A stretch of 9,496 bases of DNA from an uncultured Ruminococcus sp. (GCA_902783705.1 CACZSA010000228.1:1-9496), one strand, 5' to 3'; numbered from the stretch's first letter, positions 1 through 5,716 are shown. Translations and numbers: made by a program. The notes: a model not told the origin generated them from the sequence alone.

Positions 1-2
1 CA

Positions 3-75
3 AGCTAATACCCGGATTCGAACCGGGGACCCCGTCCTTACCAAGGACGTGCTCTACCAACTGAGCCATATTAGC
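3..75 (-). tRNA. tRNA-Thr (anticodon GGT)
   Basis: Read on the minus strand, this folds into a complete 73-nt cloverleaf. The acceptor stem GCTAATA/TATTAGC is perfect, the D arm is GCTC..GAGC, the anticodon stem CGTCC/GGACG encloses TTGGTAA, and the T arm CCCGG/CCGGG encloses TTCGAAT. The loop places GGT at the anticodon (plus-strand 40-42), which reads Thr codons ACC and ACU. The discriminator base is U and the following bases are TG, so CCA is not encoded and must be added after transcription. The sequence resembles bacterial tRNA-Thr(GGU) throughout. Its own promoter lies about 30 nt upstream. Confidence 0.97.
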
Positions 76-104
76 ATTGAGAGCCGAAGCTGTCAACGGG
101 TAGA

Positions 105-133
105 ATTATATCACAGCGCGGTGCTCTTGTCAA
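105..133 (-). promoter_or_regulatory. sigma-A promoter of tRNA-Thr
   Basis: On the minus strand TTGACA (128-133) and TATAAT (105-110) are both perfect consensus with a 17-bp spacer and a TGA extension just before the -10. Transcription should start near 98, leaving a leader of about 22 nt before the tRNA. The -35 lies inside a palindrome, CTCTTG-T-CAAGAG (124-136). Such strength fits a stable-RNA gene. Confidence 0.9.
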
Positions 134-156
134 GAGGTTTCGGAAAAATTCCATGA

Positions 157-191
157 GAAAATTTTGGCGCGGACCGAGCGGGCGGCGCGCC
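157..191 (-). terminator. possible weak terminator after the TRIC-family gene
   Basis: Directly after the stop codon of the TRIC-family gene, the minus strand has GGCGCG (186-191) and CGCGCC (166-171) as a GC-rich 6-bp stem with a 14-nt loop. AAAATTTT follows rather than a clean T run. It is a plausible but weak intrinsic terminator, and some readthrough into the tRNA promoter region is possible. Confidence 0.35.
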
Positions 192-848
192 TCACGGCTC
201 CGGCACGCGGGGGAGATTCCAGCGGAACCTTGCCGCGAGGTAGCGCAGCACCATGATCACGCCCGTACCCGTCAGCATCGCGGCGATCTTTCCGGCGGGC
301 TCCCACAGGAGGATCCCCGCGACCGCCCCGACCACGCATGCGCTCGCGTAAAAGTGCTTCACGAAGATGTACGGCATGTTCTGGCAGAGCAGGTCCCGGA
401 GCACGCCGCCCCCGACGCCCGTCAGCACGCCGACGAAGCAGACGACGAACGCGCCTTCGTGCGGGTTGTGCTCGTACGCCACCGCCACCCCCACCATCGT
501 GAAGATCGCGAGGCCCGTCGAGTCCAGCCAGAACAGCGCGCCCTCGGTGAACCGCCCCTTGAACGGCTCCCCGGGCGTGTGCCGCTTCGCGTGGTGGTAT
601 TCGATCACGAACGCGAGGAGCGAGAAGGCCGCCGAGACCAGCGCGTAGACCGGACGGACGAACGTCTTCGGCGGATGGATCCCGAGGAGCATATCGCGGA
701 TCACGCCCCCGCCGATCGCCGTCGTCACCCCGACCATGATGACGCCGAAGACGTCCATGTGCTTCTTGATCGCCGTGATCGCGCCGGAGATCCCGAACGA
801 GGTGATGCTGATGAGCTCTATGATAAAGACAAACGTGTCGAACGACAT
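192..848 (-). CDS. TRIC/UPF0126 family (YicG/YadS-like) membrane protein
   Basis: A 218-residue integral membrane protein of the trimeric intracellular cation (TRIC) channel / UPF0126 family. Prokaryotic members form trimeric monovalent-cation-permeable channels; the physiological role of most bacterial members is unknown. The protein is an internal duplication, as in the family. The glycine-rich kinks GGGVIRD (46-52) and GGGVLRD (146-152) sit at equivalent places in each half, and SFGISGAIT (17-25) matches DSTGLAIFTMVG (109-120). About seven hydrophobic segments are visible and the length is typical. The ATG at 848 is chosen because AGGAGG stands just upstream and the family begins with a short N-terminus before helix 1; the open frame runs further upstream but overlaps the preceding gene. 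It lies 23 nt downstream of the CotH-domain gene and is probably cotranscribed with it. No functional link between the two is evident. Confidence 0.92.
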   Translation of the reverse strand: MSFDTFVFIIELISITSFGISGAITAIKKHMDVFGVIMVGVTTAIGGGVIRDMLLGIHPPKTFVRPVYALVSAAFSLLAFVIEYHHAKRHTPGEPFKGRFTEGALFWLDSTGLAIFTMVGVAVAYEHNPHEGAFVVCFVGVLTGVGGGVLRDLLCQNMPYIFVKHFYASACVVGAVAGILLWEPAGKIAAMLTGTGVIMVLRYLAARFRWNLPRVPEP

Positions 849-871
849 GGTCTCCTCCTGTTGATCGTGTT

Positions 872-2518
872 TTACGGGAGCGTCGAGAGATATTCGCTCA
901 GCCATTTCTCCCGCGAGCGTACCGTTGCCTCGAAGTAGTCGAGCGAATCCGTCGAATTGGTCGCGGGCCAGCGCTCGAGATTGCGGTCCCACGCGCCCGA
1001 GCGGTGCAGGAGCTCCCAGAATTCCCGCGCGTCGGCGATGATCGTTTCGGCGTCCGCCTTCCGGTGAAGCGTCAGGTATTCCCACCGCTCCCGCACGTAG
1101 TCCGCCGCGCCGGGGACGTATTTCAGAAGCCGACGCCCGCACTGGAAGTCGTAGGTCCGCGTGTCCATGCCGGGCTCCTCCCAGAGATAGTTGTTCGCGA
1201 GGTCCCCGTTCCAGCCGAGCCCGAACGTGATGTCGAGATCCCACGGATAGGCCGTCATCCGACCGTTCACGTTGGCATAATATGTATTCTTCCAGGTATT
1301 GTCCGCCGCCATCGAAATATTCAGAAACAGCCAGTATTCGAGCATGTTGTGAATATCGGCGACGTCTCCGATCCCCTCGGCGAACTCCTCGCCCGACGCC
1401 TCGTAGCAGAGCCGGACGTATTCGGCGAGCGCGGACCACGATCCGTCCCCGCCTTCCGCCGAATCGGGGAATTTCTTTTCCATCGAGAGATAGGAATCGG
1501 CGCCCGGGCGGGAGTCCTGCCGGGCCAGCATATCGGCCTGCGGAACGTCCCAGGAGACGCACTTGAAGAGGGAATCGCCCCGTTCGGCGTCGAGGGGGAA
1601 GGTCTTCGCGTCCACCTTCTCCATGAGGACGTAGAGCCCCTCGTACTTTTCGCCGAGGATCAGCTCGACGTATTCCGCGCCCGTCGGGGAGGCGGTCAGC
1701 GCGTCCGAGGACTCCGTCATCCGCCGCCAGAGCCGCCAGCCGACCATGTCGCGCACATGCGTGTTGTCGGAGTGCGTCGCGTAGAGGACCCAGTCGTCGT
1801 CGCGCCGCATCCCGCAGAGGCTGAGATTCCGGCTCTCGCCCGCGTCGTCGAGGAGGGTGAGCTTGTACGGCACCTTCGCGAGGGAGGAGCTCGACGCCCC
1901 GCGGATCTTGATCGACGCCGCCGAGGTGAGCTGCCGCGGACCCGTCTGACGGGGCTCCCACAGCGCGAAATCCGCCATCGTCTCCTCGCGGGAGAGGTGG
2001 CGGCGCGCCGGATCGAGCGAGAGCACGGGGAGCGTCGTGAAGACGAGATCGCAGGTGACGTATGCGTCCTCCGTCAGGATGACGATCTCGACCGGGTTGT
2101 TGTGCGTCAGGTAGGGAAGGATCCCCGCGTCGCGCACATGCTCGTCGATGAGGATGTCCGCGGGGGAGAGGGCTTCTTCGCCGAGGGATGCGTCGAGGAG
2201 GACGAGCGAGGACGGGTCGAAATCCTCGGTCAGGGGGAGATACCAGAGCTTCCCCGCATGCGGAAGGGGCACGGAATGGTAGGAAAGCGAGAGACCGAGC
2301 TCCTCCGCCGTCGAACGTTTGCGCTCGGTGCGGAGCCGGAAGATCTCCGTGCTCCCCGCGAACCGCGCCGGACCCGTGAGCTCGACCGCCTCCGCAGCCG
2401 CTGCTTCCGTCTCAGCCTCGCCTGCCGTTTCTGCTTCCTCCGATGCTTCCCGCGCGCAGGAAAAAAGCCCGCACAAAACGGCAAGCAGAACGATCAAAGA
2501 GACAACGCGGCGGAGCAT
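872..2518 (-). CDS. CotH-kinase-domain lipoprotein
   Basis: A 548-residue secreted lipoprotein with a CotH domain. CotH of Bacillus is an atypical protein kinase that phosphorylates spore-coat proteins; many Clostridia carry extracellular CotH-domain proteins of unknown substrate. Residues 1-21 form a signal peptide ending in the lipobox LFSC, so Cys21 would be lipidated. A low-complexity Glu/Ala linker (about 24-45) follows. The CotH core runs from about 200 to 440: IKIRGASSSSLAKVPYKL (203-220), a D-x-x-x-x-R-D segment near 251-257, YVELILGEKYEGLYVLMEKVD (283-303), then N411 and PWDLD (425-429), which fit the family's nucleotide/metal-binding residues. The ATG at 2518 is preferred over one 14 codons upstream because GGGAGG precedes it and the signal peptide starts cleanly there. 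It is the first gene of an operon with the TRIC-family gene. Sporulation is one possible context, but cell-surface binding or glycan-related roles are equally open. Confidence 0.88.
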   Translation of the reverse strand: MLRRVVSLIVLLAVLCGLFSCAREASEEAETAGEAETEAAAAEAVELTGPARFAGSTEIFRLRTERKRSTAEELGLSLSYHSVPLPHAGKLWYLPLTEDFDPSSLVLLDASLGEEALSPADILIDEHVRDAGILPYLTHNNPVEIVILTEDAYVTCDLVFTTLPVLSLDPARRHLSREETMADFALWEPRQTGPRQLTSAASIKIRGASSSSLAKVPYKLTLLDDAGESRNLSLCGMRRDDDWVLYATHSDNTHVRDMVGWRLWRRMTESSDALTASPTGAEYVELILGEKYEGLYVLMEKVDAKTFPLDAERGDSLFKCVSWDVPQADMLARQDSRPGADSYLSMEKKFPDSAEGGDGSWSALAEYVRLCYEASGEEFAEGIGDVADIHNMLEYWLFLNISMAADNTWKNTYYANVNGRMTAYPWDLDITFGLGWNGDLANNYLWEEPGMDTRTYDFQCGRRLLKYVPGAADYVRERWEYLTLHRKADAETIIADAREFWELLHRSGAWDRNLERWPATNSTDSLDYFEATVRSREKWLSEYLSTLP

Positions 2519-2548
2519 AACGGCCTCCCGGGAATGGATGTAAAACCT

Positions 2549-2577
2549 ATTGTAGCACAAAACGGGACGGGAATCAA
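2549..2577 (-). promoter_or_regulatory. promoter of the CotH-TRIC operon
   Basis: The minus strand shows TTGATT (2572-2577), a 17-bp spacer and TACAAT (2549-2554), with TGC immediately before the -10 (extended -10). The start would fall near 2542, about 24 nt upstream of the CotH-gene ATG. The GGGAGG ribosome binding site is about 8 nt from the start codon. Confidence 0.72.
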
Positions 2578-2650
2578 GAGCAAACGGAAGAAGAGAGAAG
2601 ATCGAAAGGAATAAGGAAGAAATAAGAGGGAAGAAGTGCGTCAGAAATCC

Positions 2651-2840
2651 GCTGTACCTTCATTGAGTGAAGGGCTGACACCAAAAGTCGACACTTTCGG
2701 CGTTGAGCGTATCTCCAAACTATCCGCTTGACGAACCGGGGGAGGCCCATGTAATCCTTGTATGAGACCGTTTAGCCCTCATTGAACAACGCTTCCGAAT
2801 GATACAGGAGGTTGAACCCGAGGCAGGGGTGGAGTCCAGC
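2651..2840 (+). ncRNA. structured RNA element, copy A (candidate raiA-motif RNA)
   Basis: Non-coding element that recurs at 5376-5565. Blocks shared with copy B are ACCTTCATTG (2656), CTGACAC (2675), TCGGCGTTGAGCGTATCTC (2697-2715), GAGGCC (2742), TTAGCCCTCATTGAAC (2772-2787), GCTTCCGA (2791) and TGAACCCGAGG (2813-2823). Their spacing matches copy B to within 1 nt. Visible pairings are the hairpin CCTTCA-TTGAG-TGAAGG (2657-2673), CTGA/TCGG (2675-2678 with 2697-2700), and CTTCC/GGAGG around 2792-2811. Conserved single-stranded-looking blocks between short helices are typical of ornate structured RNAs. From memory the size (about 190 nt), clade and sequence style suggest the raiA motif; a different or unnamed class is possible. 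The plus strand is assumed. No clear promoter is seen in the purine-rich stretch before it, and the 3' end is uncertain. Confidence 0.55.
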
Positions 2841-3084
2841 TGGTTTCAGCAAGCTGAAACCGGGGGGAACGCGCCTTTGGCCGGGGTGATTCACAAGAGG
2901 GCTGCAGCCGGTCCTTTTGTGCGCCCGCCGCGCAGTTTGAGTAAATCTCATAACCAAGCCTCGCAGAGTTCCCCTATTATTGTTCCGCATCCGTTCCGAT
3001 CCAATCCGTACCGAAAACGAACGAAAAATAAAAATAATATTCAATAACAGGCAAAACAAAAGAAATAAAATAAAAATTTTCTTA
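2841..3084 (+). other. gene-free stretch with hairpins between RNA copy A and the lexA promoter
   Basis: No credible gene. Directly after copy A is a perfect 9-bp hairpin, GGTTTCAGC-AA-GCTGAAACC (2842-2861). A second hairpin follows: ACAAGAGG (2893-2900) pairs with CCTTTTGT (2913-2920) around a loop that contains the palindrome GGCTGCAGCC. A short TGAG-TAAAT-CTCA (2938-2950) comes next. These may be a 3' extension of the RNA, as copy B lacks this stretch. From about 2975 the sequence turns strongly AT-rich, leading into the lexA promoter. Confidence 0.45.
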
Positions 3085-3103
3085 AAGTTCCACGGAGGTA
3101 CTT
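3085..3103 (+). promoter_or_regulatory. candidate LexA-like operator overlapping the -35
   Basis: Imperfect palindrome AAGTTCC-ACGGA-GGTACTT (one mismatch) whose right arm runs into the -35 of the lexA-like gene. A further GTACC (3137-3141) sits at the predicted transcription start, 40 nt from the GGTAC at 3097-3101. LexA genes are usually self-repressed, so an operator is expected here. The classical Bacillus GAAC-N4-GTTC box is not present, and this assignment is speculative. Confidence 0.3.
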
Positions 3104-3130
3104 GACAAGCGCATGATCCTGTGTTATAAT
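3102..3130 (+). promoter_or_regulatory. promoter of the lexA-like operon
   Basis: TTGACA (3102-3107), a 17-bp spacer and TATAAT (3125-3130) are both perfect consensus, with TGT before the -10. The start is predicted near 3137 and the leader is about 46 nt. An unregulated promoter this strong would be surprising for a repressor gene, which supports autorepression. Confidence 0.9.
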
Positions 3131-3182
3131 CTATCTGTACCAAGGAAAATCAGAAAATATTGAAATTCATGTGAGGTAGGAG

Positions 3183-3794
3183 ATGAGACGTAAAAACGAG
3201 GAGATCTTCCGCGTTCTCCGGGAGTTCATCAACAGCTATTATCTGGAGAACGGGCGCGGCCCCTCCACCCGCGATATCGAAGCCGGCACCGGCATCCAGC
3301 GCATCACCGTCCAGCGTTACCTGCAGGCCATGAAGGACAACGGCGAGATCGAGTACGGCGAACGCCGCGGCACCCGCAACGCCTTCGCCAAAACCATCGC
3401 CGAGAGCGTCATGGTCCCCTGCTACGGCACCGTCAAGTGCGGCGCGCCGAACGATCCGTTCGTGGACATCACCGAGACCGTCCGCCTGCCCCGCTCGTGG
3501 GTCGGCGACGGCGACTTCTACATCCTCGAGGCGGACGGCGATTCCATGAAGGAGATCGGCATTGCCCCCGGCGACCTCGTCGTCATCCGCCGTCAGGACA
3601 CCGCCGCCCCCGGAGACGTCATCGTCGCGATGGTCGACGGCGAAACGACGCTCAAGCGCTTCTTCCCCGAGGAGGGGCGCGTCGTCCTGCATCCCGAGAA
3701 CGCCGACTACGAGGACATCGTCGTCGAGGGCGAGGGGATGCTCCGTTTCACCATCCAGGGCGTCGCCGTCAAGATCATCAAGGACATCCGCTGA
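3183..3794 (+). CDS. lexA: LexA-like self-cleaving transcriptional repressor
   Basis: A 203-residue protein with LexA architecture. LexA represses DNA-damage genes; RecA-filament contact triggers self-cleavage. Residues 1-65 form a winged helix-turn-helix, with the motif STRDIEAGTGIQRITVQRYLQAM at 28-50. The peptidase S24 domain follows from about 78. The cleavage region VPCYGTVKCGAPN (78-90) has Cys86-Gly87 where LexA normally has Ala-Gly; Cys-Gly is the bond cut in UmuD. The catalytic Ser121 lies in EADGDSM and Lys158 in GETTLKRF, so the dyad is intact. The length is standard. The ATG at 3183 follows GAGG and AGGAG. It is driven by a perfect promoter and followed after 56 nt by a zinc-ribbon gene. 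It could be the housekeeping LexA or a LexA-like paralogue; the recognition helix looks unusual, so the second is possible. Confidence 0.88.
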   Translation: MRRKNEEIFRVLREFINSYYLENGRGPSTRDIEAGTGIQRITVQRYLQAMKDNGEIEYGERRGTRNAFAKTIAESVMVPCYGTVKCGAPNDPFVDITETVRLPRSWVGDGDFYILEADGDSMKEIGIAPGDLVVIRRQDTAAPGDVIVAMVDGETTLKRFFPEEGRVVLHPENADYEDIVVEGEGMLRFTIQGVAVKIIKDIR

Positions 3795-3850
3795 ACCTCC
3801 GAAACCAGCCAGAATATGACCCGCCGAGGCGCGGGAGAACGGGAGAACCG

Positions 3851-4297
3851 ATGAAGAGCGCATATACCCATTACTTCAAGGAAGCCGTCGTCCGGGACGG
3901 TGTGAAATATCAGCACGTCGTGGGCCTCGACGAGGTCTGGGACTGGCAGCTCATCCTCGATCTGTCCGCCGACCCGTCGTGGCAGCTCGTGACCATGCGC
4001 CGCCCCGCCGTCTGCCGTTTTCCCGGCGAGCGGAAGAAGCGCGTCCCCCGCCGCGCGCGGATGCACTGCCCGGAGTGCGGCACGCGCCTCTATGACTGCG
4101 AGGACCGCTGGGGGGCCGGAACGATGGACGTCCTCGCGCTCCCTCCCCGCCCGTCCTCCTTCGAGCTCTGGCACGACGACGAGTGCACATGCCCGGCGTG
4201 CGGCGCGCGGATCGGCCTTGCGCGGAAGCGTCCCGCCCTGCCGGAGGGAAAGATCGGCTGGTGGGCGAGACTGCGGGCCGGGGTCAATAAGAGGTAA
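3851..4297 (+). CDS. small zinc-ribbon-like protein of unknown function
   Basis: A 148-residue protein that I do not recognise. Two CxxC knuckles, CPEC (73-76) and CPAC (114-117, with an extra Cys at 112), are spaced like a zinc ribbon with a long insert. The N-terminal 60 residues are hydrophilic with several Trp (30, 32, 44). The segment 59-72 is strongly basic (ERKKRVPRRARMH), and so is the C-terminus (ARLRAGVNKR). Together these suggest a nucleic-acid- or protein-binding role, which is inference only. The ATG at 3851 is chosen because GGGAG lies just upstream and the reading frame before it overlaps lexA in another frame. It is 56 nt downstream of the lexA-like gene with no terminator between them and is followed at once by a terminator, so the two form a two-gene operon. 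Confidence 0.75.
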   Translation: MKSAYTHYFKEAVVRDGVKYQHVVGLDEVWDWQLILDLSADPSWQLVTMRRPAVCRFPGERKKRVPRRARMHCPECGTRLYDCEDRWGAGTMDVLALPPRPSSFELWHDDECTCPACGARIGLARKRPALPEGKIGWWARLRAGVNKR

Positions 4298-4322
4298 GAG
4301 GAAAGCGGGATGAAGTGATGCG

Positions 4323-4350
4323 GGAACCGGCGGATGTCGGTTCCTTTTTT
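4323..4350 (+). terminator. intrinsic terminator of the lexA-like operon
   Basis: GGAACCG (4323-4329) pairs with CGGTTCC (4338-4344), extendable by G-U and C-G pairs to a GGAT loop. A run of six T follows (4345-4350). It lies 25 nt after the stop codon of the zinc-ribbon gene. Confidence 0.92.
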
Positions 4351-4375
4351 GTTCCGGACTTTCGTTTCCCGCCCC

Positions 4376-4404
4376 TTGCATCCGCCCCGTAAACCTGCTA
4401 TAAT
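4376..4404 (+). promoter_or_regulatory. promoter of the TolB-like gene
   Basis: TATAAT (4399-4404) is a perfect extended -10 with TGC before it. TTGCAT (4376-4381) is a weaker -35 at a 17-bp spacing. The leader would be about 26 nt and carries AAAGGAG (4424-4430), 6 nt before the ATG. Confidence 0.8.
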
Positions 4405-4436
4405 GAAAACAAAACCTCACCCCAAAGGAGCACACC

Positions 4437-5345
4437 ATGCGCACTGCTGAGTTTTACCGAAAGAATCCGTGGTTCCGCGAGGACGACGTCTCGTTCCTCA
4501 TGATTTACGATCTGGAGACCGGGGAGAGCGCCTGCGCCGCGCAGATCGACGGGCTGATCGAGGCGCCGAACTGGTCGAAGGACGGGGACGCGCTCTACTA
4601 TAACCGCGGCGGACGGATCTGCCGCTTCGACCTCACGGACGGACACGAGACCGTCGTCCCGTCCGACTACGCCGACAACTGCAACAACGATCATGTCCTC
4701 TCCCCCGACGGGCTGTCCATCGCCGTCAGCCACGGCACGCGCGAGGACGGGCGCTCCCGCGTCTACACCCTCCCCCTCACGGGCGGCGTCCCCCGGCTCG
4801 TCACCCCGCTCGGGCCGAGCTACCTCCACGGCTGGTCCCCGGACGGGAAAACCCTCGTCTACTGCGCCGAACGCGGCGGGGAATACGATATTTACACGAT
4901 CCCGGCGGAGGGCGGCGTCGAGCGGAGACTCACCGACGCGCCCGGGCTGAACGACGGGCCGGAATATTCCCCGGACGGCGCGTGGATCTGGTTCAACTCC
5001 GTGCGCTCCGGGCTCATGCAGGTCTGGAAAATGCGCGCCGACGGCGGGGAGCAGACGCAGATGACCTTTGATGAGGAGCGCAACAGCTGGTTCCCGCATA
5101 TCTCCCCGGACGGACAAAAGGTCGTGTTCCTCGCCTACAAAAAAGGGGACGTGAACCCCGGCGAGCACGTCCCCCACCGCCATGTCGAGCTGCGCCTCAT
5201 GAACAGCGACGGCACCGATCTCCATACCATCGTCCCCCTCTTCGGCGGTCAGGGCACGATCAACGTCAACTCCTGGTCCCCCGACAGCAGAAGATTCGCC
5301 TATGTGCGCTACGAGATCAGGGGAATTCAGAATGAAGAATTATGA
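4437..5345 (+). CDS. TolB-type WD40-like beta-propeller protein (cytoplasmic)
   Basis: A 302-residue protein made almost wholly of TolB/WD40-like (PD40) propeller repeats. Six blade motifs are visible: WSKDG (46), SPDG (89), WSPDG (133), SPDG (178), SPDG (223) and WSPDS (280), each followed by a hydrophobic strand. This fits a six-bladed propeller. There is no signal peptide or membrane segment, so unlike periplasmic TolB it should be cytosolic. Related Bacillota proteins are annotated as TolB-like or translocation-protein-like with no known partner. The start at 4437 has AAAGGAG and a good promoter. The last residues (IQNEEL) and the stop codon are supplied by a 21-bp tandem repeat (5323-5361), so the original C-terminus may have been slightly altered. 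The last blade appears complete, so the fold is probably intact. The gene stands alone, with no cotranscribed neighbour. Confidence 0.82.
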   Translation: MRTAEFYRKNPWFREDDVSFLMIYDLETGESACAAQIDGLIEAPNWSKDGDALYYNRGGRICRFDLTDGHETVVPSDYADNCNNDHVLSPDGLSIAVSHGTREDGRSRVYTLPLTGGVPRLVTPLGPSYLHGWSPDGKTLVYCAERGGEYDIYTIPAEGGVERRLTDAPGLNDGPEYSPDGAWIWFNSVRSGLMQVWKMRADGGEQTQMTFDEERNSWFPHISPDGQKVVFLAYKKGDVNPGEHVPHRHVELRLMNSDGTDLHTIVPLFGGQGTINVNSWSPDSRRFAYVRYEIRGIQNEEL

Positions 5346-5361
5346 ATTCAGAATGAAGAAT
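5323..5361. repeat. two tandem 21-bp repeats at the end of the TolB-like gene
   Basis: GAATTCAGAATGAAGAAT occurs at 5323-5340 and again at 5344-5361 (period 21 bp, identical over 18 nt). The first copy is coding and crosses the end of the TolB-like gene; the second begins at the last base triplet of its stop. The AT-rich sequence is unlike the surrounding GC-rich genes. Repeats of this flavour occur between genes in Clostridia and often give spurious translations. Confidence 0.85.
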
Positions 5362-5375
5362 CAGATACGCAGACC

Positions 5376-5565
5376 GCCGCACCTTCATTGCGTGGAGGTC
5401 TGACACGGAAAATCTGCATCCTCGGCGTTGAGCGTATCTCAACACTTTCAAGCTGACTATCTTGGTGAGGCCTCTGTGATCCTGTTGTGCCACACGCTTA
5501 GCCCTCATTGAACGGAGCTTCCGAGATATACATGAGGATGAACCCGAGGGGGTAGAGGTGGTTTC
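5376..5565 (+). ncRNA. structured RNA element, copy B (candidate raiA-motif RNA)
   Basis: Second copy of the element at 2651-2840. The blocks recur in the same order at 5381, 5400, 5422-5440, 5467, 5498-5513, 5517 and 5539-5549. The intervals between the main blocks (41, 76, 19 and 22 nt) match copy A (41, 75, 19 and 22). The first hairpin is CCTTCA-TTGCG-TGGAGG (5382-5398); against copy A it has an A-to-G change that turns an A-U pair into G-U and keeps the helix. CACCT near the 5' end (5380-5384) can pair with AGGTG (5556-5560) to close the element; copy A can form a weaker ACCTT/GGGGT equivalent. Sequence outside the blocks has diverged strongly, as expected for an old paralogue under structural constraint. 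It may be transcribed as the 3' region of the TolB-like gene; no separate promoter is clear. The similarity ends where the inverted-repeat unit begins. Confidence 0.55.
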
Positions 5566-5566
5566 C

Positions 5567-5712
5567 AAAGGGGCTGTCGCAAAACAAATCTGGTGCCGGT
5601 TGATTTCATGACAATGTTTTTCTGAAAGGATATGAAAACCGGAACCCGGTTTCAAATACAAACAAGGCTGTCGCATTTCTCCGCTTCTGCGCGTGAATGC
5701 GACAGCCCCTTT
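5567..5712. repeat. 146-bp inverted-repeat unit (MITE-like candidate)
   Basis: AAAGGGGCTGTCGCA (5567-5581) is the exact reverse complement of TGCGACAGCCCCTTT (5698-5712), giving 15-bp terminal inverted repeats around 116 bp with no gene. GGGGCTGTCGCA-type ends recall terminal repeats of some Bacillota insertion sequences and derived MITEs, from memory. Inside are a perfect hairpin AAACCGG-AAC-CCGGTTT (5636-5652) and a third copy of the arm, GGCTGTCGCATT (5666-5677). No target-site duplication is obvious. It could equally be a terminator whose arm has been duplicated. Confidence 0.45.
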
Positions 5713-5714
5713 TT
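5666..5714. terminator. bidirectional terminator between TolB/RNA-B and the phosphoribosyltransferase gene
   Basis: GGCTGTCGCATT (5666-5677) and AATGCGACAGCC (5696-5707) form a perfect 12-bp stem with an 18-nt loop. On the plus strand CC and five T follow. On the minus strand the hairpin starts just after the phosphoribosyltransferase stop codon and is followed by TTGTTTGTATTT. It can serve both convergent transcripts. Confidence 0.8.
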
Positions 5715-5716
5715 CG

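Noticed and set aside
1004..2614. Long plus-strand open frame opposite the CotH-domain gene
   Set aside because: It is a GC-rich antisense shadow dominated by Arg/Glu/Val with no family motifs, while the opposite strand encodes a clear lipoprotein with CotH motifs.
2990..3030. Possible SOS box around CGAAAACGAACGAAAA
   Set aside because: It lacks the inverted GTTC half at the right spacing and lies about 90 nt upstream of the -35, too far for simple repression.
2772..3143. Minus-strand open frame of 123 codons with a hydrophobic stretch, covering RNA copy A and the lexA promoter
   Set aside because: It overlaps the lexA promoter and the conserved RNA blocks, has no convincing ribosome binding site, and its residue pattern is that of translated non-coding sequence.
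3437..3850. Upstream extension of the zinc-ribbon gene reading frame, within lexA
   Set aside because: The extension is an Arg/His-rich out-of-frame reading of lexA. The ATG at 3851 has its own ribosome binding site.
3707..4444. Minus-strand open frame opposite the zinc-ribbon gene
   Set aside because: It runs through the lexA-operon terminator and the tolB-like promoter, has low-complexity composition and resembles no family; the plus-strand gene has a promoter, ribosome binding site and terminator.
5317..5676. Minus-strand open frame of 119 codons across RNA copy B and the tandem repeat
   Set aside because: It ends in ILHSEFIILHSEF, which is the 21-bp tandem repeat read in frame. It crosses the terminator and RNA element and has no start signals.
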